Source: Bacillota bacterium
GTDB taxonomy: Bacteria; Bacillota_I; Bacilli_A; RFN20; CAG-826
Assembly (NCBI GenBank): GCA_003512585.1
Contig: DOQE01000149.1
Span: 1 to 9,366, forward strand
Direction of reading: 5' to 3'
DNA: 9,366 nt
The notes beneath the pieces are model-generated. The model was not told where the DNA came from, did not search any database, and saw only the letters and a program-made list of their open reading frames with translations. Both the position numbers and the translations under genes were made by a program. Below are positions 1 to 6,171 of the stretch, piece by piece (position 1 is the first letter of the stretch; every line of letters begins with the position of its first letter).

Positions 1-477
1 ATGAAAGATGGCTATATTCAGCAAATAGCTACACCGAAACAAGCTTATAATGAACCTGAAAATATGTTTGTTGGAGGTTTTATTGGCTCTCCTGCGATGA
101 ATTTTTTACTTGGTAGTTATTCAAATGGAAAATTTGTTTTTGATGGAGAGAAAAGGATTTCCATCAATCTAGATAAAAAGCATATCGCCTTACTTAAAAA
201 CGCATACGAAGGAAAACGTATCGCTTTGGGGGTTAGACCAGAAAATATTAAGCTTTCTTCTTTAGGCGATAATTATTCTTCGCCGATTGAGGCCAATATA
301 AATGATTCTGAATTGCTAGGGAACGAATACATTTATTATTGCTATTTGGAAAAGCAAAAATTCTTGGTCAAACTTGATATTGATAATGAAATAGGCAGCA
401 TTTCTAAAACAAATTTCTTCTTTAATTTGGACAAGGTTCATTTCTTTGACCTAGAGACAACAAAAAGGATTAAATAG
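1..477 (+). CDS. Sugar ABC transporter ATP-binding protein (MsmK/UgpC/MalK type), C-terminal part
   Basis: This is the C-terminal 158 residues of the cytoplasmic ATPase that would power the two permeases encoded downstream. The ATG at position 1 is an internal Met: the opening MKDGYIQQIATP matches the end of the nucleotide-binding domain in this family, where 'MKDG.IQQ.GTP' follows the switch region. Walker A, signature and Walker B motifs therefore lie upstream of the window, probably about 210 residues away. Visible family marks are FIGSPAMNF (27-35), the TOBE/OB-fold motif LGVRPENIKL (76-85), ELLGNE (104-109) and the closing HFFDLET (147-153). The end length fits a protein of about 370 residues. 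The stop at 475-477 overlaps the ribosome binding site of the next gene, so the two are co-transcribed. Family assignment is secure; the exact sugar is not readable, and no symbol is given because MsmK, UgpC and MalK cannot be separated here. Confidence 0.93.
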   Translation: MKDGYIQQIATPKQAYNEPENMFVGGFIGSPAMNFLLGSYSNGKFVFDGEKRISINLDKKHIALLKNAYEGKRIALGVRPENIKLSSLGDNYSSPIEANINDSELLGNEYIYYCYLEKQKFLVKLDIDNEIGSISKTNFFFNLDKVHFFDLETTKRIK

Positions 478-481
478 GTGG
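476..481 (+). promoter_or_regulatory. Ribosome binding site of the 719-residue lipoprotein gene
   Basis: AGGTGG, one mismatch from AGGAGG, ends 4 nt before the ATG at 486 and overlaps the stop codon of the ATPase gene. It supports the 486 start, which is also the codon that gives a proper lipoprotein signal peptide. Confidence 0.6.
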
Positions 482-485
482 CATT

Positions 486-2645
486 ATGAAAAAGCGTTTT
501 ATTTCCAATGTGGTTTTACTAAGTTTACTAGGGGGAGGGATAGCTCTTTCTTCTTGTTCCGAACCTTCTTCATCTGTTGTTTGTATGCACGCTAGCGATG
601 TAATTTCTTTAATTGATTCATTGAGCGATTCATCGAATAAAGAAGAAATTGAGGCCGCTAGAAAAGCCTATGATAGTTTATCTAGCGAAGAAAAAGGCAA
701 TATTCCTGCTTCTATCTTAAACAAATTGGAAAGACTTGAATCCATTTTATCTTCTAAAGCCGCCAGCCAAACGGTTATTGATTTGATAGATAGCCTGAAT
801 TCATCTTCGACCGAAGAAGAAATAAATGAAGCAAAAGCAGCTTATGATAGCCTTAACGAGGAAGCTAAGGGATTTGTTACTAATTTAGATAAATTATTAA
901 ACGCTTTAGAAAGAATTCAAAGTCAAAAGGAAGCGGAAATGTTTTCTAATAAAGTCAATTCCATTGACCTAACTACTTTAACTAGTGAAACCATAAAAGA
1001 AATAGAAAATGCATATGAGAATTTGTCTATAGAGGCAAAAAATCTTTTAGATGAAGCAACTAAAGAAAAATATCAGCAAATTCTAGTGGAATTAGACAGG
1101 CAAGCCGCTTTGAATTTTAAAAACAATATTGCTAATTCTAATGTGGACACAATCGAATATGACGAGATCGTAACTTTGCGAAATGAATACGAGTCTTTAA
1201 GTGAAAAAGCTAAATCTTTTTTAGATGAAGCCACTTTGACTAAATACAATCAAATTCTAGAAAATATCGATAAAGTTGCTAAAGAACTTGCTAATAGAAT
1301 CGAAGAATTATCTTCTATTGAAGATGTCGACTTGCTTTTCTTGGCTAAAAAAGAAGAAATAAAGCAGTTACGCGAAAAGTTTAGTTCGTTACCAGCCGAA
1401 TTAAAAGAAAAGGTTACTAACATCAATAAGCTAGGGACATTAGAAAAACTAATTGCTTCTTTTTCCTTGCTTTTAGGCGGCGAAGATTCTCCTTTAAGGT
1501 TGAAAGGCGATAGCGAAGAATATTCTTATCCGACTTCCTTTGATGTGGGATTTGATCAAACTTACGGGACTACTTTGAATTTGACTTTGAATCAGGCTAG
1601 TCAAAATTATAGCCTTGAGGTTTATTTTAATAATTCTATTGATAACGAGACATTAAAAAGCTATGACAGGCTTTTCTTCTATTTCTATAACCCTGGGGAA
1701 GTCGAGGTAAATATGTGCCTAGCAGATACGGCTTGGACTCGTTTTGGCGATTCTAGTTCTACGTATGGAAAAGGCTGGCACAAAATTGAAGTAGACGTTT
1801 CTTCTATATTGTCTAGTAAACCAAGTGCGAAAATAGACACTATTACTTCTGGTTGGGCTTTATTTAATCCTAGCGTAAAAGAAGGCTGGAAAATTACTCC
1901 TATCTATGGATATAAAGATAACGATAAAGCAAGTTTAAAAACAATTAATTCCATTCTTTCTTCTTTGCCTTCTTCGTTAAGCGGAAAGACTAATCAAGAA
2001 AAAATCCAATGCATTAGCAAATTAGCCTATGCTAAAAAATTAATTTCTTCTTTAGCTGAAGAAAAGAAAGAAACAGTGGATATGTCTAAAGTGGATTCTT
2101 TTTCTTCTAGTTATGAAAAAGTTGGAAACGTCCTTTATGGAATTAACGATAACGACACTTTAAATCCTTTTGGCAGTGAGGAAAATAAAGAAAAAATCCA
2201 AAGCATTGATTTCGATTCTTCTTCTTCTTTTGCTTCTAATTATGGGCAATGTTTCAAGATTAATTTTAAGAAATCTTCCCCTTGTAGCGTTTATGAATTT
2301 AGACTAGACAATCTATCAATCGATTTCTCTTCTTATTCCTATCTTTGCTACTCTTCAATGAATGATTTATGTGAATGGGGTGGTTCTAGCGAAGGCTATG
2401 GCGATTATTCTTATTTAATAGATGATGATATAAAACTGGATTTGGCAGCAAACAAACAAAAATATGGTTTGCCTGGCTTTTATGTTGATGATGGTTTAGG
2501 GAAAGGAATTTCTTTCTTCGAATACCAAATTGATAAAGAACAAGAATCCAATCAATTCAAAATCCCTAGATTTGTATATCAAAATAGCTGGTCTTCTACG
2601 GTTAATAGTTATTTATATCTATCACCTTTAGTAGGCTTGAAATAA
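486..2645 (+). CDS. Large modular surface lipoprotein with helical repeats and beta-sandwich-like regions
   Basis: A 719-residue exported protein that I cannot assign to a named family. Residues 1-24 are a lipoprotein signal: positive start MKKR, hydrophobic core, and lipobox LSSC with acceptor C24. Residues 39-325 hold five helical repeats built on an AYDSL.eEeK..V pattern, followed by a leucine-rich helix. Residues about 336-475 are beta-rich with aromatic residues (YDRLFFYFYNPGEVEV, GWHKIEVDVSSI) and resemble carbohydrate-binding jelly-roll modules. Residues 484-545 look like a sixth, degenerate repeat, and 550-717 form a second beta-rich region with several cysteines. There is no LPXTG motif or C-terminal membrane anchor. 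Its place between the ATPase and permease genes suggests a role in binding the imported glycan at the cell surface, with the helical repeats as a spacer. That role is inference; a purely structural adhesin is the alternative. Confidence 0.85.
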   Translation: MKKRFISNVVLLSLLGGGIALSSCSEPSSSVVCMHASDVISLIDSLSDSSNKEEIEAARKAYDSLSSEEKGNIPASILNKLERLESILSSKAASQTVIDLIDSLNSSSTEEEINEAKAAYDSLNEEAKGFVTNLDKLLNALERIQSQKEAEMFSNKVNSIDLTTLTSETIKEIENAYENLSIEAKNLLDEATKEKYQQILVELDRQAALNFKNNIANSNVDTIEYDEIVTLRNEYESLSEKAKSFLDEATLTKYNQILENIDKVAKELANRIEELSSIEDVDLLFLAKKEEIKQLREKFSSLPAELKEKVTNINKLGTLEKLIASFSLLLGGEDSPLRLKGDSEEYSYPTSFDVGFDQTYGTTLNLTLNQASQNYSLEVYFNNSIDNETLKSYDRLFFYFYNPGEVEVNMCLADTAWTRFGDSSSTYGKGWHKIEVDVSSILSSKPSAKIDTITSGWALFNPSVKEGWKITPIYGYKDNDKASLKTINSILSSLPSSLSGKTNQEKIQCISKLAYAKKLISSLAEEKKETVDMSKVDSFSSSYEKVGNVLYGINDNDTLNPFGSEENKEKIQSIDFDSSSSFASNYGQCFKINFKKSSPCSVYEFRLDNLSIDFSSYSYLCYSSMNDLCEWGGSSEGYGDYSYLIDDDIKLDLAANKQKYGLPGFYVDDGLGKGISFFEYQIDKEQESNQFKIPRFVYQNSWSSTVNSYLYLSPLVGLK
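600..1460 (+). repeat. Five tandem helical protein repeats (about 58 residues each) within the lipoprotein gene
   Basis: Residues 39-325 contain five copies. The anchor tyrosine or phenylalanine falls at residues 62, 120, 177, 235 and 299, giving spacings of 58, 57, 58 and 64. Each unit has an I..L/V..S helix, then 'AY.SL..E.K', then a leucine-rich third helix such as NLDKLLNALERI. Copies 3 and 4 share LDEAT..KY.QIL. DNA identity is low between most copies, so the repeats are old at DNA level. The pattern resembles three-helix spacer repeats of Gram-positive surface proteins; no named domain is asserted. Confidence 0.8.
1935..2120 (+). repeat. Degenerate sixth helical repeat between the two beta-rich regions
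   Basis: Residues 484-545 keep the repeat pattern: a first helix INSILSSLPSSL, then LISSLAEEKKETV matching the 'AYDSLSSEEKGNI' segment of copy 1, then a polar third helix ending SSYEKV. It lies apart from the main array, separating the two beta-rich regions, as a spacer would. The match is by eye. Confidence 0.5.
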
Positions 2646-2650
2646 GGAGA
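2644..2650 (+). promoter_or_regulatory. Ribosome binding site that decides the TTG start of permease 1
   Basis: AAGGAGA overlaps the TAA stop of the preceding gene and lies 7-8 nt before TTG at 2658. No in-frame ATG occurs until residue 62, beyond the first membrane segment, so this site fixes TTG as the start. Confidence 0.8.
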
Positions 2651-2657
2651 GTTTACC

Positions 2658-3656
2658 TTGGCTAAGAATTTATCGTTAAGCAAAGAAGAAAAAGACCTCT
2701 TTGAAGTTAATCGCTACAACAAGAAAAAAAGACACGTTTGGGATAGACGCCTTTTTGTCTTTTCCTTTTTGTTTTTGCCTATTTTGGGTTTTTTGATTTT
2801 TTATGTTTATGTCAATTTCCAATCTTTTTTCTATTCTTTTATGAAATATGAGGATGGAAAGGGGACTTTCGATCCAAAATTTACAAACTATAAGGAAATA
2901 TTTGAAGCTCTTTTTATGGGAAAGGATTCTAGCATTTCCATATTGACTGCCTCTAACCTAAAGAATTCTTTAATTAATGTATTGCTTTTTAATTTTGTTG
3001 GAATATTTTTAGGCTTACCGATTTCAGTTTTCTTTGGTTACTTTCTTTATAAAAAGATAAAGGGTTATAAATTTTTCAGGTTTGTTATTTATTTACCTAG
3101 CATCATAACTAGTTCGGCCTTAATAATGCTTTATAAACAGATTATTGGGGAAGGCGGCTTGCTTCATGCTTTAAGTGGAGAAGGCTTTGATTATGTTAAT
3201 CCTTGGCTAAGGACGGATGGGAGCTCGATTTATTTTCTTTTGTTTTATTGCCTAATTTTTGGCTTTGGGACAAATATGATTGTCATTAACGGGGCCATGA
3301 ATTCCATTAATACGGAAGTAATCGAGGCTTCTGAATTGGATGGCTGCAACTGGTTTAAGGAATTAATATATATAATCTTTCCTTCCATTTGGCCGACAAT
3401 ATCAACGATTTTGATAATGTGTGTAGCTGGCTTTTTAGGAACAACCGGTCCTTTATTGGCCTATACTGGCATTAGCAGTGGCAATATGAATCAAACATTT
3501 ACCTTAAGCTATTTGCTTTATTATATGGTTGCTAGGTCTTCTAATTACAATGAAGGTTGGATTTATATGGCTTCCGCAATTGGAATTTGCATGACCATTG
3601 TAAGCTTTCCTGCTGCAATGATAGTTAAGCGTATTGCTTATGGTAAGGAGAAATGA
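2658..3656 (+). CDS. Sugar ABC transporter permease, MalF/UgpA type
   Basis: An inner-membrane subunit of 332 residues forming half of the sugar translocation channel. A charged cytoplasmic N-terminus (about 1-30, ending KKKRHVWDRR) precedes six predicted membrane segments at roughly 31-52, 105-131, 139-160, 190-211, 244-270 and 301-323. The EAA loop that docks on the ATPase is present at 223-246 (EASELDGCNWF...FPSIWP). The external loop after the first segment contains FTNYKEIF, typical of this family just before the conserved permease core (LKNSLINVLLFN). Length is normal for MalF-like proteins of Bacillota, which lack the large periplasmic domain of E. coli MalF. The start is TTG, supported by a good AAGGAGA site and the lack of any usable ATG. 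Its stop is one base from the next permease's ATG, indicating a co-translated pair. Confidence 0.93.
   Translation: MAKNLSLSKEEKDLFEVNRYNKKKRHVWDRRLFVFSFLFLPILGFLIFYVYVNFQSFFYSFMKYEDGKGTFDPKFTNYKEIFEALFMGKDSSISILTASNLKNSLINVLLFNFVGIFLGLPISVFFGYFLYKKIKGYKFFRFVIYLPSIITSSALIMLYKQIIGEGGLLHALSGEGFDYVNPWLRTDGSSIYFLLFYCLIFGFGTNMIVINGAMNSINTEVIEASELDGCNWFKELIYIIFPSIWPTISTILIMCVAGFLGTTGPLLAYTGISSGNMNQTFTLSYLLYYMVARSSNYNEGWIYMASAIGICMTIVSFPAAMIVKRIAYGKEK
3645..3650 (+). promoter_or_regulatory. Ribosome binding site that decides the ATG start of permease 2
   Basis: AAGGAG lies within the last codons of permease 1 and ends 7 nt before ATG at 3658. A longer reading from TTG at 3634 would put this site inside the coding region, so 3658 is preferred. 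Confidence 0.8.
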
Positions 3657-3657
3657 C

Positions 3658-4596
3658 ATGGATAAGGATTCGTTAAAGTTCTTAAGCCGCGAATATGGCA
3701 AAGGGAAAAAGAGCTTATCGGAAAGAGTAGTTTTCATTGTGGCTTTTTTAATTCTATTAGCCTATGTAATTTTGGTTGGTTATTTCTTTTTCTATGGTAT
3801 TTCTTTGGCTTTGCTAGGCAATGCTGAAGTTTATGAAGAAGTACAATTCGAGGGAAAGCTTTATATTCCTCAATGGGATAAAATTAGTTTTGATGCTTTT
3901 TATCAGGCTATTTTCCATTTAACCGATTCTACAGCCTCTTTAAAAGATTTTTCATTTTTACAATTGACTTGGAACTCAATTTGGAGAACTACTTTGTATT
4001 CGACTTTATCTATTTTTACTAGTTGCTGCGTTTGCTATATTTTGGTTTTCTATCGCTCAAAATTAACCAGGTTTATATACAATATGGGTCTATTTGTTTC
4101 CATTATTCCTTTATTTGGTTCTGCGGCTTCTACTTATCAATTGTATTCAAACTTCTTAGGTACAGGGATTGATTTAAAAGGAACCGTGGCTTTGGTGGCC
4201 ATGACTTCTATTGGCCTATATGGTGGTTATTTCTTTTATATGTATTCATTTTTCAAGTCTTTGTCTTGGGAATATGCCGAGGCAGGTTTTGTAGATGGGG
4301 CCAATCATTATAAGGTTTTCTTTAAAATCATGCTTCCGATGGCTTTACCTTCTGTTTCGGCATTGTTTATTATGAACTTCATAATTCGGTGGAATGATTA
4401 CGAGAATACCTTGCTATATATGCAAAAATACCCAAATCTATCTTTTCCCTCTTATTTGTTTTCTAATACCAATTCTAATAATGTCCCGGTTTTTATGGCT
4501 GCGACTTTCGTTTCTTTAATACCTATGCTTATCCTTTTCCTAATATTCCAAAATTCCATTATGGAAAAAGTACATTTAGGTGGATTAAAAGGATAA
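3658..4596 (+). CDS. Sugar ABC transporter permease, MalG/UgpE type
   Basis: The second channel subunit, 312 residues from ATG 3658. That start is preferred over the upstream in-frame TTG (3634) because AAGGAG sits 7 nt before it and only one base separates it from the stop of permease 1. Six membrane segments are predicted at about 22-47, 106-131, 139-160, 174-199, 226-243 and 278-298. The EAA loop is at 205-231 (EYAEAGFVDGANHYKVFF...LP), followed by the family's WNDYENTLLY segment (245-254). The protein ends in GGLKG, matching the ...G..KG terminus typical of MalG-type permeases. The loop between segments 1 and 2 is about 58 residues and aromatic-rich, within or slightly above the usual size. 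It pairs with the MalF-type subunit and should receive substrate from the binding lipoprotein encoded next. Substrate identity is not visible. Confidence 0.94.
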   Translation: MDKDSLKFLSREYGKGKKSLSERVVFIVAFLILLAYVILVGYFFFYGISLALLGNAEVYEEVQFEGKLYIPQWDKISFDAFYQAIFHLTDSTASLKDFSFLQLTWNSIWRTTLYSTLSIFTSCCVCYILVFYRSKLTRFIYNMGLFVSIIPLFGSAASTYQLYSNFLGTGIDLKGTVALVAMTSIGLYGGYFFYMYSFFKSLSWEYAEAGFVDGANHYKVFFKIMLPMALPSVSALFIMNFIIRWNDYENTLLYMQKYPNLSFPSYLFSNTNSNNVPVFMAATFVSLIPMLILFLIFQNSIMEKVHLGGLKG

Positions 4597-4599
4597 TTT

Positions 4600-4606
4600 A
4601 AGGAGA
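4600..4606 (+). promoter_or_regulatory. Ribosome binding site of the solute-binding lipoprotein gene
   Basis: AAGGAGA is the strongest-looking Shine-Dalgarno match in the operon, with its last G 7 nt before ATG 4613. It lies in the longest intergenic gap (16 nt). A strong site here fits the usual need for more binding protein than permease. Confidence 0.8.
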
Positions 4607-4612
4607 TTTAAA

Positions 4613-6169
4613 ATGAAAAATAAAAATGTAAAATTGTTGCTTCTTTCTTCTCTTCTAAGTCTTGGTTTGGTCTCTTGCGGTAATGACGCGGATAGTTCTA
4701 CGACCTTAAAAATTGAAGGGGTCAAATTAGGGTATGGGGTCAAATGGATGGAAGATATTGTCTCTTCATTTACCGATAAGACTGGAATCAAAGTTAATTT
4801 CAAGGCCGTTGATGGCCAGGCTGGCGTTGAAACATTACAACAAAAAATTAAAGCCGGTGGAGATGGAACGGATATTTTCTTTTCTAGGATTACAGACTTT
4901 TATAAATTGGCTTACCAAGGAAATTTTGTCGATGTAAGCGATGTTTGGACTAATAAGGATGATAATGGACTATCAATAGAAGATAGAACCGAACAATGCT
5001 TTATTGATGCGAATAAAATCGATGGCAAATATGTTAGCTTTTCTTGGGCGAATGGTGTTTTTGGCATTTTAAGAAATAATACTATTTGGAATGCCCTTGG
5101 TTTAACCGATAATGACATACCTTATACAACCGATGAGTTTATAACCTTATGTCAAAAAGTAAAAGACAAGGAATTTAGCTATGAAGGGTCACAAATCTAT
5201 CCTCTTGTCTATTCTTATGAAACCGAATATTACACCTCCTTGCTTCCAGCTTGGTTTGCCCAATATGAAGGAAGCGAGAATATGTCTTATTTTAACGAAG
5301 GAATAGATCCCGATGATGTGGAAGGCAGCAAAGAACATCACGTTTCTTCTTTTTACGCCAGAGATGGAATAGTCGAAGCACTCCAAGTGACTCAAGATCT
5401 TTTAGTAAATAAGGATTTTCATCACCCAAAATCGAAAAACTATCAATTTGAATCTTGCCAAAATGACTTTTTAAGAAACAAAACAGCCTTGTTTATGGCG
5501 AATGGTTCTTGGGTTGATACTGAAACTAGCGTTAAAAACTTTGATGCCTCCTTTATCCCGACTCCAATAGTTTCTTCTATCATCGATAATGGAAGGATAA
5601 CGTCAATAAAAGACGATAAAACCTTAAGCAATGTCATTAAATATGTTCGTGGCCTTACTAATGAAAAACCAGCTTCAATTAGCGATAGCGATATTGAAGT
5701 AATAAAAGATGCCGTTAAAAATGGGTCTTATTTAAGAAGTGGCTGTGACCATCAATTAGTTATTTCTTCTAATAGCAAGAAAATTGAAATGGCCAAGGAA
5801 TTTGTAAAATTCATGTATTCTGATGAAGGGCTATCTATTTTCCATCGCTCGATGAATGGAGGCATGCTAGGGACAAAGCCTTCTAATGGTTATGATGATA
5901 CCGGAATTAACGTTTCTTCTTTTAAAAGAAATGTCAATCAAGTTTTAAAAGAAAACAATATTTTTGCCTACAATATACAAGTTCCTGCCAAAATATATTG
6001 TTATGGTGGCATAAATCGTATTTTTGCAAATGGTTTAGGAAATGTCGGCGATAATTGCGTTAAGGCAATGGTAACCTTCAAAAAGAGCCCAAACGAAGTC
6101 TTAAACATGAATATGGATTATTTAAATAAAAATTGGGCTGCAATACTTAAGCAATCTGGACTTAATTAA
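4613..6169 (+). CDS. Extracellular sugar-binding lipoprotein (family 1 solute-binding protein)
   Basis: The 518-residue binding component of the transporter, lipid-anchored outside the membrane. Residues 1-22 are a lipoprotein signal with lipobox LVSC and acceptor C22, followed by a short polar linker. The mature protein shows the family-1 pattern: WMEDIVSSFTDKTGIKVNF (45-63), then GGDGTDIFF (82-90) at the first lobe crossover, GKYVSFSWANGVFGILRNN (138-156) around the hinge and likely sugar site, DFLRNKTALFMANGSW (285-300), and the late helix KKIEMAKEFVKFMYSDEG (389-406). Many aromatic residues (for example 198-227) could stack on sugar rings. At 518 residues it is longer than typical monosaccharide binders of about 420, which fits an oligosaccharide ligand, but this is inference. 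It directly follows both permeases and precedes a glycosidase-like lipoprotein. Confidence 0.92.
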   Translation: MKNKNVKLLLLSSLLSLGLVSCGNDADSSTTLKIEGVKLGYGVKWMEDIVSSFTDKTGIKVNFKAVDGQAGVETLQQKIKAGGDGTDIFFSRITDFYKLAYQGNFVDVSDVWTNKDDNGLSIEDRTEQCFIDANKIDGKYVSFSWANGVFGILRNNTIWNALGLTDNDIPYTTDEFITLCQKVKDKEFSYEGSQIYPLVYSYETEYYTSLLPAWFAQYEGSENMSYFNEGIDPDDVEGSKEHHVSSFYARDGIVEALQVTQDLLVNKDFHHPKSKNYQFESCQNDFLRNKTALFMANGSWVDTETSVKNFDASFIPTPIVSSIIDNGRITSIKDDKTLSNVIKYVRGLTNEKPASISDSDIEVIKDAVKNGSYLRSGCDHQLVISSNSKKIEMAKEFVKFMYSDEGLSIFHRSMNGGMLGTKPSNGYDDTGINVSSFKRNVNQVLKENNIFAYNIQVPAKIYCYGGINRIFANGLGNVGDNCVKAMVTFKKSPNEVLNMNMDYLNKNWAAILKQSGLN

Positions 6170-6171
6170 AC

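Noticed and set aside
1..3. ATG at position 1 as the true start of the first gene
   Set aside because: The Met matches an internal position at the end of the ATPase nucleotide-binding domain; the gene is cut by the window edge.
2214..2235. TCT-type trinucleotide run in the 719-residue lipoprotein gene as a phase-variation tract
   Set aside because: The unit is three bases, so slippage would not change frame, and the run is short. It reflects a poly-serine stretch.
3654..3656. Possible use of the Mycoplasma/Spiroplasma code with TGA as Trp
   Set aside because: TGA here and at 8689-8691 ends genes at the expected family length, followed at once by new starts; Trp is encoded by TGG throughout.
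4597..4612. Small inverted repeat TTTAA/TTAAA around the ribosome binding site of the binding-protein gene, as a regulatory hairpin
   Set aside because: Only five A/T pairs with a 6-nt loop; too weak to matter and expected by chance in AT-rich DNA.
3504..5637. Minus-strand open frames at 3504-3737, 4585-4803, 4912-5118, 5189-5395 and 5443-5637
   Set aside because: All lie antisense to well-supported transporter genes, are under 80 codons, and show no recognisable domain or ribosome binding site.
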